A stretch of DNA of 64,000 nt, from contig JAHBXG010000003.1 in assembly GCA_019636565.1 (NCBI GenBank), positions 62,001-126,000 on the forward strand, given 5' to 3'. Source of the DNA: Phycisphaeraceae bacterium. Lineage in GTDB: Bacteria > Planctomycetota > Phycisphaerae > Phycisphaerales > UBA1924. The first letter of the stretch is position 1. Each line of letters starts with the position of its first letter. A program made the translations under genes and the position numbers. Positions 24,844 to 34,617 of the stretch are shown piece by piece. The notes beneath the pieces were generated by a model. That model had not been told where the DNA came from. It ran no database searches and was given only the letters and a program-made list of their open reading frames with translations.

Positions 24844-27800
24844 ATGACCGATCCGAACCGCCTCCAGCCCGAACGAACTCTGCTGCGTTCCATCGTTCCG
24901 CTGGTAGCGCATCGCGCCGAAGTGGAGCAGCAGATCGCATCGGGCCTGCGCCAGGCGATGAACGAAGCCGAGTCGGAGGCTAAACGCACGCAGGCGAAAG
25001 TTGTCGAAGATGCCGACCGCGATCTGGCTCAACTCGATCGCAGCCACGCCGCCGGACTGGAACAATTGACGGCCCGGCTCGATCAACTGGTCGCCGAAGC
25101 AACCGACTTGCGCGAACGCGAACTCTCCAAGTTTTCGATCGGGCTGTCCGAACTCGAGCACAAGGCCGAACAGCAGGCCGAAGAAGCGCTCTGGCTTTCC
25201 GAAACCGTGGGCGAGTCGACTCTCCGAAAAGCCAAGCTCGCCCACGAAACCACCACCAAGGCCTTGAAATCCCGTCGGGAGGACCTGGAACTCGCCGCCG
25301 ACCGCGCCCGTTCGCTTCTGGCGAAAAAGGGTCGCGATCTTCCCCAGCCCCCACCAGAAGCCGTTGTCACAAAGTCCGATCCGGTCACGAACGCCGACCT
25401 CGATTCCGCGGCACTCGCCGTCGCCCATCACGTCCACTGGCTCGATCGTGCACTCAGTCCATTTTTGCTCCGGGGCGAAGGCGTTGCGCTCCTCCTGCTG
25501 ATCATGATTGCCGCCGGTGGTGGCGCAGCCGGGCTGAAGCAATGGCCGCCGATTGCGCAAGACGTGATGATCGGGATCGGTACCGGTTTCATCCTCGCAT
25601 TTGTGATCATGTTCGTGGTGCGCGCTCTCTCCCAGAAACGAGTGACCCCCGCATCCGAAGCGTTCGTCCGAACCTACGAGATCGCCAAGGCCCAATTGAC
25701 GCTCGCACAGTCGCAGGCCGATGAGGCGCGCGACCGGATTCTGGGAGAGGTTCACGCCATCAAGAAGCGAGAGAACCGCTCTGCCGAAACGCGCCTTCTC
25801 GAAGCCCGCGAGTTGTACGACCAGAAGCGCAGCGTGAAAGAGCCCAAACTCCGGATCGAACTCGATTACAGAGTGCGCAAAGCCGAGGAACGGCGCGTCA
25901 GCAAACTCCAGCGGGCAGAAGAAGATTTCAAAGCCAAACGAACCGCACGCGAGGCCCGCCGGGATGAAGACCTGGCGGCGAGCGCCGCGAAGCGCGATCG
26001 GGCCATCACCGAGGCCGAGCGAATCGCGGCGCAGCGCGAAGCCGATCTCCAATCGCGCTGGCTCGACGAGGGCAACCGGCTCCTGAGCGAGGCCAAAGGC
26101 GTCGGCGTTGCGAGCGAAGAAGACCAGCCCGCCTGGGATGCGCTGCTTGAACGCCCGGCTCGTGAAACCTCCAACGACCTGATCCGCGTCGGTTGGATCA
26201 ACGTCAACCTTGCCGAAATGCCCGGCGGCCTCCCGACTTCCGAAGGGTTGAAACTCTCCGGCGAGACGCTGCTCCGCCTCCCCCTCAACCTGGATCTGCG
26301 AGGCGTCGGCTCCCTCGTGCTCCACACCACGCCCGAATCGCGCGCCCGCGCGCTCGGAACTGTGCAAGCTGCCATGCTCCGGCTGCTGAGCCAACTCCCG
26401 CCCGGCAAGGTCCGGTTCACCATGTTCGATCCGATCGGGCTCGGTCAGAGTTTCGCGGGCTTTATGCAACTCGCCGACTTTGAGCCGCAGATCGTGGGCG
26501 ATCGGATCTGGACCGAGCCCCGCCACATCGAACAGAAGCTCAGCGATCTCACCGAGCACATGGAGCAGGTAATCCAGAAGTACCTGCGTAACCAGTTCGC
26601 AAGCATCCAGGACTACAACGTGCAGGCCGGCGAAATCGCCGAGCCCTTCCGCTTTCTGGTCATCGCCGATCTGCCCGCGAATTTCAGCGAGGCCGCCGCC
26701 AAGCGGCTCGCGGCGATCGTCGCCAGCGGCCCACGTTGCGGCGTTTTCACGCTCATCATGGCAGATTCTCGTGCGCGCCCCCCGGCCTGGCTCCCGATGT
26801 CCGACATCGAGCGCGGCGCAATCACGCTGCACTGGAAGGGCGACCGTTTCGTCGCCAAGGACGATGACTTCGCCCGCTGGAATATCGAACTCGAGCAGGC
26901 ACCCCCGGACGAACTCTCCAACGCGCTCGTCAATCGCCTCGGTTCGCTCGCCAAGGACTCGGGCCGTGTGCAGGTTCCGTTCGACACCGTGGCCCCGAGG
27001 CCCGACGAGATGTGGACCCGCAGTTCGGCGAAAGAACTCGATGCACCAATCGGTCGCGCCGGCGCGACCAAGATCCAGAGCCTCGTGCTCGGCAAGGGAA
27101 CCGCGCAGCACGGCCTGATCGCCGGCCGCACCGGCTCGGGCAAGTCCACGCTCCTTCACGCCATTATCACAAGCCTTGCGATGTGGTACAGCCCCGAAGA
27201 AATCGAGTTGTATCTGGTCGACTTCAAGAAGGGCGTCGAGTTCAAGACCTACGCGACCAATCAACTCCCCCACGCTCGCGTCATCGCTGTCGAAAGCGAA
27301 CGCGAGTTCGGCATCAGTGTGCTGCGCCGTCTGGACGCCGAACTCACCCGCCGCGGCACGATCATGCGCGATCTCGGCGTGCAGGATCTTGCTGGCTACC
27401 GCAACGCCACCAAGGACAACCCCGATCGCGATCCCATGCCGCGGGTGCTCTTCATCGTGGACGAATTCCAGGAATTCTTCGTCGAAGACGACAAGATGGC
27501 GCAGGAAGCGATGCTCCTGCTCGATCGCCTTGTGCGTCAGGGCCGCGCCTTCGGCATGCACGTGGTGCTCGGGAGCCAGACAATTGGCGGCGCGTACAGC
27601 CTGGCGCGGAGCACGATCGGCCAGATGGCGGTCCGCATCGCGCTGCAGTGCAGCGAGTCCGACTCGTACCTGATCCTCAGCGAAGACAACCCCGCGGCAC
27701 GTCTGCTCACCCGCCCGGGCGAGGCGATCTACAACGATGCCAGCGGCCTGCTTGAGGGAAACAGCCCGTTCCAGGTCGTCTGGCTGCCTGACGATGCGCG

Positions 27801-28755
27801 CGACGAGAAGTTGAGGCAGGTGCGTGACAAGACCGCAACGCTCCGGCGCAAACCGCCACCTGCCCTTATCTTCGAGGGCAACCTCCCATCGAACATGGAG
27901 CGGAATGCGGGGCTGCTCGCATTGCTCTCCGGCGAAGGTCGCTCGGCGCGCGTCGCGCCAAAGGTCTGGCTGGGTGATGCAGTGTCGATCAAGGATCCAA
28001 CCGCCGTCACATTCCGCCCACAGAGCGGGGCCAACTTGCTCATTGTCGGGCAGAGTGAGCGTGCGGCGTTCGGCTTGCTTGTCGGTGCGACGATTGCATT
28101 GGCTGCTCGTCTGCCCCAGCCCCCACGCGAGGGCGCCGCGCCTCGCATCACCATTCTGGAAGGCCCAAGCCCGGAATGGGACGGCGCAACGCCCCTGCTC
28201 GAAACCGCTACCCGATTGAGCCCGACCGTCAAGCACGCCGCGGCACGAGGCGCGGACGAGGCACTGGCGACCGTCCACGCCGAACTCGAGCGCCGGCGCG
28301 GTATCGAGCAGGGCGAGTTCGAGCCGGTCTTCCTCGTGGTCCACGGCGTTCATCGGTTCAGGTCCTTGCGGAAAGCTGAAGACGATTACGGGTTCTCCGG
28401 CAACGGCGAAGAGGCCGTCACAAAGCCCGACAAGCAATTCATGTCGATCCTGCGCGAAGGTCCGACGGTGGGCATCCACACGATTGCGTGGTGCGACAAC
28501 GTGGCGAACCTGGAACGGGCGATCGATCGTCGAGGCGTCAAGGAGTTCGACCTACGGGCGCTTTTCCAGATGAGCGGCGCGGATTCGAGTTCGTTGATCG
28601 ACTCGCCCCATGCTCAGTCGCTCGGGCAGAACCGGGCATTGCTCTACAGCGAAGAGACCGGCACGTTCGAGAAGTTCCGGCCGTACGCGCCGCCCGATGC
28701 CGAGGCGCTGGCGAGACTGCTGGCACCGCTCGCCGCGGGCGCTCAGCGGGTTTGA
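24844..28755 (+). CDS. FtsK/SpoIIIE-type ATPase (EccC/EssC-like) with N-terminal coiled coil
   Basis: A 1303-aa protein. Residues about 1-200 are charged coiled coil. Two membrane segments lie around 206-262 (GVALLLLIMIAAGGGAAGL and GIGTGFILAFVIMFVVRAL). More coiled coil extends to about 420. The FtsK-like ATPase follows, with Walker A GRTGSGKST at about 761-769, VDFKKGVEF, Walker B VLFIVDEFQEFF at about 868-879, and HVVLGSQTIGG. A second domain near residue 1065 has the P-loop position GQSERAAF lacking the Lys-Ser/Thr, so it is probably inactive. Twin or triple ATPase domains with degenerate later copies are typical of EccC/EssC. It probably powers export of the small helical proteins encoded upstream. 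Confidence 0.88.
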   Translation: MTDPNRLQPERTLLRSIVPLVAHRAEVEQQIASGLRQAMNEAESEAKRTQAKVVEDADRDLAQLDRSHAAGLEQLTARLDQLVAEATDLRERELSKFSIGLSELEHKAEQQAEEALWLSETVGESTLRKAKLAHETTTKALKSRREDLELAADRARSLLAKKGRDLPQPPPEAVVTKSDPVTNADLDSAALAVAHHVHWLDRALSPFLLRGEGVALLLLIMIAAGGGAAGLKQWPPIAQDVMIGIGTGFILAFVIMFVVRALSQKRVTPASEAFVRTYEIAKAQLTLAQSQADEARDRILGEVHAIKKRENRSAETRLLEARELYDQKRSVKEPKLRIELDYRVRKAEERRVSKLQRAEEDFKAKRTAREARRDEDLAASAAKRDRAITEAERIAAQREADLQSRWLDEGNRLLSEAKGVGVASEEDQPAWDALLERPARETSNDLIRVGWINVNLAEMPGGLPTSEGLKLSGETLLRLPLNLDLRGVGSLVLHTTPESRARALGTVQAAMLRLLSQLPPGKVRFTMFDPIGLGQSFAGFMQLADFEPQIVGDRIWTEPRHIEQKLSDLTEHMEQVIQKYLRNQFASIQDYNVQAGEIAEPFRFLVIADLPANFSEAAAKRLAAIVASGPRCGVFTLIMADSRARPPAWLPMSDIERGAITLHWKGDRFVAKDDDFARWNIELEQAPPDELSNALVNRLGSLAKDSGRVQVPFDTVAPRPDEMWTRSSAKELDAPIGRAGATKIQSLVLGKGTAQHGLIAGRTGSGKSTLLHAIITSLAMWYSPEEIELYLVDFKKGVEFKTYATNQLPHARVIAVESEREFGISVLRRLDAELTRRGTIMRDLGVQDLAGYRNATKDNPDRDPMPRVLFIVDEFQEFFVEDDKMAQEAMLLLDRLVRQGRAFGMHVVLGSQTIGGAYSLARSTIGQMAVRIALQCSESDSYLILSEDNPAARLLTRPGEAIYNDASGLLEGNSPFQVVWLPDDARDEKLRQVRDKTATLRRKPPPALIFEGNLPSNMERNAGLLALLSGEGRSARVAPKVWLGDAVSIKDPTAVTFRPQSGANLLIVGQSERAAFGLLVGATIALAARLPQPPREGAAPRITILEGPSPEWDGATPLLETATRLSPTVKHAAARGADEALATVHAELERRRGIEQGEFEPVFLVVHGVHRFRSLRKAEDDYGFSGNGEEAVTKPDKQFMSILREGPTVGIHTIAWCDNVANLERAIDRRGVKEFDLRALFQMSGADSSSLIDSPHAQSLGQNRALLYSEETGTFEKFRPYAPPDAEALARLLAPLAAGAQRV

Positions 28756-29987
28756 AAGTCGCCCGAGACCTCGAATCGACGCGTTGTGAGATCTTCGAGT
28801 CCCATCGGCCCGTAAGCGTGTAACTTGCTGGTGCTGATGCCGATTTCGGCCCCCAAACCGAGTTGAAAGCCGTCGTTGAATCGCGTGGAGGCATTCACGA
28901 TCACGCAGGATGCATCCACGCCGGCCCGGAACGCTGCGATCGACTCGGCGGATGCCGAGAGAATCGCCTCGGTGTGTCGCGAGCCACACTGTGCAATGTG
29001 GCCCACGGCGCCGGCGACATCGGGAACCACCTTCACCGCCACAACCAGATCGAGGAATTCGCGCCCGAAGTCGTCGGGAGCCGCAGGCTTGGCGTGCTTC
29101 ATCATCGCGACGGCCTGGCGGTCCGCCCGCATTTCGACTCCCGCGGCAGCGAAGGCGCTGTCTAACTTCGGCAGAAATTCGGGCGCGATGCGCTCGTGGA
29201 CCAGGATGCACTCTGCGGCGTTGCACGTCGCCGGCGCCGATACTTTGGCGGTCACACACACCTTGATTGCCCGGGCCTGATCCGCTGACTCATCGACGAA
29301 GATGTGGCAGACGCCTTTGTAGTGCTGAATGGTCGGGATTCGAGAATTCGATGCCACGAATCGGATGAGGCGTTCGCCACCCCGAGGTATCACCAGGTCG
29401 ATGCAGTCATCACGCTGCAGAAGCGCTTTGATCTCATCTTCCCCGCTTGCGGCGACCAGCGCCAACGAGTCACGCGATACGCCGTGTCGTTCCAGCACGC
29501 CGTGCACGATCGAAGCAAGGGCTGCATTCGAACGCAACGCCTCTCGCCCGCCTTTCAGGATGCACGCGTTCCCGGCCTTGAAACAAAGCGAGAACGCATC
29601 GACCGTGACGCCGGGGCGGGCCTCATAGATCATCATGATCACGCCAAAGGGCACTCGGACCCGCCGGACCGTTAGCCCCGACGGAACGCTTCGTTCCTCC
29701 GTCACCAGCCCGACGGGATCCGGGAGCGCTGCAATCTGTCGTACCCCGGCCGCGAGTTGAGCGAGCGACTGTTCCGTCAGTTCGAGCCGTTTGAGTTTGG
29801 ACGGCTCCAGCCCGCTCGCGCGTGCGGCCTTCAAGTCTTCGGCATTGGCGTTGAGTATTTCCGGCGTCCGTGCAACCACGGACTCCGCAATGGCGTCCAG
29901 CACGGCGTTCTTTGTCGCCGTTGGCAACGAAGCAAGCGGGCGCGAAGCATCGCGGGCCAATCTGGCGATATCCGGTCGCTCGCTCAT
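28743..29987 (-). CDS. proA: Gamma-glutamyl phosphate reductase (proline synthesis)
   Basis: A 414-aa aldehyde-dehydrogenase-fold enzyme making glutamate semialdehyde from gamma-glutamyl phosphate. Family motifs are VRVPFGVIMMIYEARPGVTV, ACILKGGREALRSN, SAPATCNAAECILVHE with the catalytic Cys, and STRFNDGFQLGLGAEIGIST. Length matches the family. The start overlaps the proB stop (ATGA). The 3' end overlaps the convergent ATPase gene by 13 bp. Confidence 0.96.
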   Translation of the reverse strand: MSERPDIARLARDASRPLASLPTATKNAVLDAIAESVVARTPEILNANAEDLKAARASGLEPSKLKRLELTEQSLAQLAAGVRQIAALPDPVGLVTEERSVPSGLTVRRVRVPFGVIMMIYEARPGVTVDAFSLCFKAGNACILKGGREALRSNAALASIVHGVLERHGVSRDSLALVAASGEDEIKALLQRDDCIDLVIPRGGERLIRFVASNSRIPTIQHYKGVCHIFVDESADQARAIKVCVTAKVSAPATCNAAECILVHERIAPEFLPKLDSAFAAAGVEMRADRQAVAMMKHAKPAAPDDFGREFLDLVVAVKVVPDVAGAVGHIAQCGSRHTEAILSASAESIAAFRAGVDASCVIVNASTRFNDGFQLGLGAEIGISTSKLHAYGPMGLEDLTTRRFEVSGDFQTR

Positions 29988-31126
29988 CCGGCTCCCTTCT
30001 CAGCCAGCAGCAGGTCGTCGCGATGAATCACTTCATCGCAATGCGAATAGCCGAGCACCTTGACGATTTCGGACGCTTTCTTCCCTCTGATCCGCTCGAT
30101 CTCGGCGGAGGAATATGCGGAAAGGCCCTTCGCCAGCGGCTTGCCGGCGTCGTCTCGGACCTCCACTACCTCACCCTGCTCGAATGCCCCCTCGACCGAC
30201 GTGATACCTGAAGGAAGCAGGCTGGCGCCGCGCGAGCACAATGCTTTCGCTGCGCCGGCATCGATCACCACGCGGCCTTTCGCTTTCGCCGCAAGCCCGA
30301 TCCAGCGACGCCGACCATCGGTGGAGCCCGATTGGGGCTGAAAAAATGTACCGATCAACTCGCCCGCGAGAATGCGCGGCACAGCCCGCACAAGACTGCC
30401 TGGCGCGATGATCGCGGGGATGCCGACGCGGGTGACGACAGCCGCGGCATCGAGTTTGGTCGTCATTCCGCCGGTGCCGACTGCCGACTTGTCGGCGCGA
30501 ACGTGTCGTCGGGCGTCTTCGACGCGATCAAACGAGGGGATGACGTTTGTGTTTTCGTTTCGAGCGTCTGCGCCGAGCACACCGGGTGCTGAACTCAACA
30601 TGACCAGCAGGTCGGCCCGGAGCATGGCGGCCGCCAAGGCCGAAAGTCGGTCGTTGTCGCCGAGTTTGATTTCATCAAACGAGACGCTGTCATTTTCGTT
30701 GATGATCGGGACGATTCCGCGCTCAAGAAGGGTTTCAAGGGTGTGGCGAGCATTGAGAAAGCGGGAGCGCTGCTCGAAGTCTTCGGCGGTAAGCAGCACC
30801 TGCGCCACGGAAATACGCGATTTTTCCAGTCCGGCGGCGTAGCGGGCCATGAGGCGCTGCTGACCGATGGCCGCGGCGGCCTGCTTGAGGCGGATGGTTT
30901 TGGGTGGCGCATCGAGACCCAGAGCACGGAAGCCTGAGGCGACAGCGCCGGAGGAGACGATGACGATCTGCACCCGGTTGCTGACGAGTTCCGACACCTG
31001 CGAGCAGAGCCGGCGGACGGAGGCCGCGGAGAGTTCGCCGCCGGGCGCAAGCACAGCGCTGCCAACCTTGATCACAAGACGGCGACAACCGATGAGAGAT
31101 GGTCGGGCAACAGGATTCACGGGCAC
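29984..31126 (-). CDS. proB: Glutamate 5-kinase with PUA domain
   Basis: A 380-aa first enzyme of proline synthesis. The amino-acid-kinase fold shows RRLVIKVGSAVLAPGG, IVIVSSGAVASGFRALGL, NENDSVSFDEIKLGDNDRLS and VGTGGMTTKLDAA. A C-terminal PUA domain (GRVVIDAGAAKALCSRGASL onwards) matches the long bacterial form. The start codon is GTG. It is translationally coupled to proA. Confidence 0.96.
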   Translation of the reverse strand: MPVNPVARPSLIGCRRLVIKVGSAVLAPGGELSAASVRRLCSQVSELVSNRVQIVIVSSGAVASGFRALGLDAPPKTIRLKQAAAAIGQQRLMARYAAGLEKSRISVAQVLLTAEDFEQRSRFLNARHTLETLLERGIVPIINENDSVSFDEIKLGDNDRLSALAAAMLRADLLVMLSSAPGVLGADARNENTNVIPSFDRVEDARRHVRADKSAVGTGGMTTKLDAAAVVTRVGIPAIIAPGSLVRAVPRILAGELIGTFFQPQSGSTDGRRRWIGLAAKAKGRVVIDAGAAKALCSRGASLLPSGITSVEGAFEQGEVVEVRDDAGKPLAKGLSAYSSAEIERIRGKKASEIVKVLGYSHCDEVIHRDDLLLAEKGAG

Positions 31127-31167
31127 AGACTAGGCACGGACGCGAGGTGCGCCAACGAATCGGATGG

Positions 31168-32877
31168 TCACCGAATGATGGCAACTTTCCGGGGGACAGG
31201 GTGAGCGCTGCGAGAGGTCCGAACGTCGGCCGCGAATGCCCTGGCGCGTTCGGCCATATCGGGGTTGCGTTCGGTGCCGACGAGGTCGAGAAAGGCGAGA
31301 ATCTCCGCGGAACGCGAATCGACGTCGCGCGCAATGTTTGCGAGATAGCCCATCGCCTCGACGCGAACAGCCGGGGTCGACGTCATGGCGAGTTCCTGGA
31401 GGAACACAATCAGTATCGTGGAAGCGCCGTCATCGGGACTCCGCGTGACGGGCCAGTAGACCGATGCGAGGTCGGGGAACCAGTATTCGGTTTGGTTTCG
31501 AAGAACGCGGATAAGACGCTCCGCGCCTTCGCAGCGAGTCGCGGCGCCACCGAGCAACGCCACGGCACCGGCGGTTTCGAGCCGCGGTTCGCCGGTCTCG
31601 GAAAGTGCTCTGAACAGCGGCAAGAGTTCCGCGGATGGTTCGACGTAGCGCGCGATGGCGTTGAGCACGCGGGGCTGCTCGATATCGGGCAAGGACACAA
31701 GCGAACGAAGCGCCGCGTCCGAAGCATCGGGAAGGACAGGCGAGAGCATCGCGAGCACGGCCCCGGCATAGGCGCGGCCGGAATCGGACTCTTCGAACAG
31801 AATCCGCTCTTCCAGAAACGGGACGACCGGCTCCGCAGCATCGCCGGCGAGCGCCAGCAGCCTGAGCGAAGCCCACCACTCTGGAGTTCGAACGCTCGAA
31901 CGAGAATGGCGCTTGAGCAGGGCGGGAACGAGCGATCGCAATTCGAGATCGCAGCGAGCTGGATCGGTTGCAAACGAGAGTCGGCCCGATCGATCCGGCT
32001 CGCTTCTTGCGCGAACATAGCACTCGGCAAGATAGGAAAAAGCCTCTCCGGAAGAAGAGGAGTTCTGGTCGCACAGCAGTCGCACCGCGGATTTCCACGC
32101 CTCAAGCGGGATTTCTCCCTCGTATTGACACCTACCAAGAATGGTGGCGGCGCGCGAAATCGCTTCCACGTTCCGCGCTTCACCGATCGCGCCGACGGCC
32201 TTGCCGATCGCCCATTCTTTCTGCCAATCGGCCGATCGGTTGTTCGCGAGCCGGCCGACCAGAGTGGAGAAATCGAACGGGCTGGGCGGCCCGATGATGG
32301 AATCGGGCGGGAGCGAAAACATGCCGGCGATCAGTACGGTGGTTGGCACGAAGTTCTGTGCGCCGCCGTGATCGGCCCGGATCATCTGGTAGGACAATTG
32401 CCCTGCGAGTTGGAACGCCACAGCAACGGCGATCAGCAATGGCACACGCTTGCGATGAAGCAGATCGGAAGACTTGACAAGCCTTGTTCCGCATTCGGGG
32501 CAGACAACTCCGCCGTCGTGCCGCGGTTCGACTCCGCCCATGTCGTACCAGCAGCGCGGGCAGAGCGGGACACCCCGGGTGGAGCGGCCGATGGCGGCAT
32601 GGAGGCCGATCGCCACAGCAATCAGCACGAGCAAGCCCGCGCTTGCGATCATGAAGATGGTGATCGATCCGACATCGAAGCCGGTCCAGCCGCGCACCCG
32701 CTCGCGGCAGAAGTACAGGATCGAGGCGGCCATGCCTAGCCAGACGGCCGCGAACACCCGCGACCGGCGCAACTGGGGCGTGGACGTCCGCCATGCGCGC
32801 ACGATGTAGAACAGCGCGGCGATGGCCACGATGATCGGCAGCGGGAGCAGGATGGCGAAGAAGATCTGATCGATCAC
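31168..32877 (-). CDS. Membrane protein with zinc ribbon and HEAT-like C-terminal region
   Basis: A 569-aa protein starting at GTG 32877, coupled to the gene upstream by a GTGA overlap. The N-terminus has three membrane segments (FFAILLPLPIIVAIAALFYI, FAAVWLGMAASILYF and IASAGLLVLIAVAIGLHAAI). A CPRCWYDMGG...CPECGTR zinc ribbon follows, then one more membrane segment (LLIAVAVAFQLAG). The large C-terminal part is alpha-helical with repeated short units (LLALAGDAAEPVVPFLEERI, SLVSLPDIEQPRVLNAIARY) reminiscent of HEAT repeats. No enzymatic motif is seen. It is perhaps an envelope scaffold. Confidence 0.7.
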   Translation of the reverse strand: MIDQIFFAILLPLPIIVAIAALFYIVRAWRTSTPQLRRSRVFAAVWLGMAASILYFCRERVRGWTGFDVGSITIFMIASAGLLVLIAVAIGLHAAIGRSTRGVPLCPRCWYDMGGVEPRHDGGVVCPECGTRLVKSSDLLHRKRVPLLIAVAVAFQLAGQLSYQMIRADHGGAQNFVPTTVLIAGMFSLPPDSIIGPPSPFDFSTLVGRLANNRSADWQKEWAIGKAVGAIGEARNVEAISRAATILGRCQYEGEIPLEAWKSAVRLLCDQNSSSSGEAFSYLAECYVRARSEPDRSGRLSFATDPARCDLELRSLVPALLKRHSRSSVRTPEWWASLRLLALAGDAAEPVVPFLEERILFEESDSGRAYAGAVLAMLSPVLPDASDAALRSLVSLPDIEQPRVLNAIARYVEPSAELLPLFRALSETGEPRLETAGAVALLGGAATRCEGAERLIRVLRNQTEYWFPDLASVYWPVTRSPDDGASTILIVFLQELAMTSTPAVRVEAMGYLANIARDVDSRSAEILAFLDLVGTERNPDMAERARAFAADVRTSRSAHPVPRKVAIIR

Positions 32878-33449
32878 GGTGAGGCTCGCGAAACTTCTGG
32901 AATGACTGTACCGGAACCATCACGCGAGGGTTCCGAACGCAGGGAAGAGAAAGTCCGGAATGCCGCGTGCAGCTCGAAAAGGCTGTTGACCAGACGGTCG
33001 ATTCGGGATTGGACCCCGCCGGAGTCCTCCAAATCTGCAGGCCCGGAATTCACGAGTGCAGCGGCGTCGGAAGCGACGATTGAGAGGCGTTCGGACAGAT
33101 CGGCGATCGAAGCGATCGCTGCGGGCGCTGCCTTGTTCACATGATCTCGGATCGCCCGGAGTTCGGCCGAGCAGGAATCAAGCATCGCCGTTCGCGACGC
33201 GATGCGATCGACGGCGTCGTGGGCAATGCGCTCCGCAAGCGCTCGCGCCGCGAAAGCGGCGACTTGATCGAGCCGCTGGATGTCGGGTGAAGCCGGGTGG
33301 GAATGAGCAACAAAATCGGTGAGGCGTCGGGCGGCGGCGAGGCGGGCTTCGTCACCCTCCTCGGTTGCAGCGCGTGCGGCTTCGAGGAGTTCGGCGAGTT
33401 TGGCGGACCAAGCGGAGACCGTGGAGAGCGAATCGAATTCGGTTGGCAT
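32874..33449 (-). CDS. Hypothetical helical protein, 191 aa
   Basis: ATG 33449 with AGGAG upstream begins MPTEFDSLSTVSAWSAKLAE; 31 more codons are open upstream but contain no plausible signal. The protein is Ala/Arg/Glu-rich and helical (LAELLEAARAATEEGDEARL, QVAAFAARALAERIAHDAVD), with no recognised family or membrane segment. It is translationally coupled to the zinc-ribbon membrane protein downstream. Confidence 0.6.
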   Translation of the reverse strand: MPTEFDSLSTVSAWSAKLAELLEAARAATEEGDEARLAAARRLTDFVAHSHPASPDIQRLDQVAAFAARALAERIAHDAVDRIASRTAMLDSCSAELRAIRDHVNKAAPAAIASIADLSERLSIVASDAAALVNSGPADLEDSGGVQSRIDRLVNSLFELHAAFRTFSSLRSEPSRDGSGTVIPEVSRASP

Positions 33450-33552
33450 GGAAGGACTCCTGAAGAAGCAGAAGAAGTGATTGAAGTGGGACAAGAAGAC
33501 TGGTGACTCATCACGCAGGCAAGCCGCTGGGCTTGAGCTCACTCGATGGGGA

Positions 33553-34617
33553 CTAGGTGCCGCGCAGCCGGGTGATCAAGACGTGAAGCCTCGCGATCGC
33601 TTCGGCGAGTGCAGCGGTATCGGGCGGCTGGTTCTTGCGAACCGAAAGCGCAAGCGCTCCGTGAGCGGTGGCCCATGCCTCGATCGCAGCGCGCACCGCT
33701 TCAAGTGCCGCGAGTGCTGTCGTTTCTCTTTGAATTGTCGACTGGAGCCGGGCAAAATAGGGTGCAAGATCAGCGCCGACCGACGATCTCAAGGCGTCGA
33801 TTCGTGCGAGTTCCTCGATTTCGGCGGGCTTCAGTTCGCCGTATGAAACCCGGCGGATTTCATCGCGGCGTCGGTCGATGGAGCGCGAGAACGCGAGCGA
33901 TTCATCGAACTCCGCTACAAGATCAGCGCGTTGCATCGCCGCAGCGACCCGGATGATGCTTTGCAAATCCTCCGTGTCGGCAACCATCACTTCCGCGATG
34001 CGGCTTATCACGGGCTGAGCCCGGACCAGCGCTTCTTCGAGCGATCTGGCCGCCTGCACGAGGGCGATCTGCGCGTGGATGAAAGCGATAGTGTCGGCGG
34101 TTGTCGCCAGCACCCCTACCCCCATCTCCATCCCCATCCCTACGACAACTCCCGCTCCCATCCCGGTCGCCGAAGTCGCATCGATTGCGCCCCCGATTCC
34201 GAGTGAACTTGCCAGTCGTTGCAGGCTCTGCGAGAGCAAGGCCGGCTGCGATGCTTGTGCTTGGAGAAAGATGGCAACGAGCGATTGGCTGTACAGGGCC
34301 GCCGCGTCGAATGCACGATCGCGCGAGGCCCATTCGACTTCAAACGGGGCGGCAAGGTTCTGGGTTTCGGGGCTTGCGTTCAGTTGCTGACGAGTCTCAA
34401 CGCCGATCGCCTGCACAGAGGTCTTCAGCGATCGCGTCGCTTCCGCAAAGGCGGCGGGGTCTGGCGGGGAAGCGCAACCGGCGACCCAGGCGTACACCCA
34501 AACGCCGGTGAGGGCGCGAAGCAGGAACGCCAAAGTGACGCGGGCCCTCTGGTGGCGTTTGGAATCGACTGGAAAGGCTTGGGACGAGACGGCGCGGAAG
34601 GGGAGGGAAAGGGGCAT
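33553..34617 (-). CDS. Lipoprotein of unknown function
   Basis: A protein of about 354 aa starting at ATG 34617. After a long charged N-region comes a hydrophobic stretch and the lipobox VAGC (about residues 44-47). The mature part is helical, with a Gly/Met-rich hydrophobic middle (GAGVVVGMGMEMGVGVLATT) and long amphipathic helices on either side. An open frame continues about 110 codons upstream but is atypical in composition and rejected. No family recognised. It lies just upstream of the 191-aa gene on the same strand. Confidence 0.65.
   Translation of the reverse strand: MPLSLPFRAVSSQAFPVDSKRHQRARVTLAFLLRALTGVWVYAWVAGCASPPDPAAFAEATRSLKTSVQAIGVETRQQLNASPETQNLAAPFEVEWASRDRAFDAAALYSQSLVAIFLQAQASQPALLSQSLQRLASSLGIGGAIDATSATGMGAGVVVGMGMEMGVGVLATTADTIAFIHAQIALVQAARSLEEALVRAQPVISRIAEVMVADTEDLQSIIRVAAAMQRADLVAEFDESLAFSRSIDRRRDEIRRVSYGELKPAEIEELARIDALRSSVGADLAPYFARLQSTIQRETTALAALEAVRAAIEAWATAHGALALSVRKNQPPDTAALAEAIARLHVLITRLRGT

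Noticed and set aside
24337..28479. A 1380-codon open frame on the minus strand
   Set aside because: It lies fully antisense to the FtsK/EccC-like gene, whose Walker motifs and membrane helices are clear. Long antisense frames are common in GC-rich genes. Its sequence shows no family motif.
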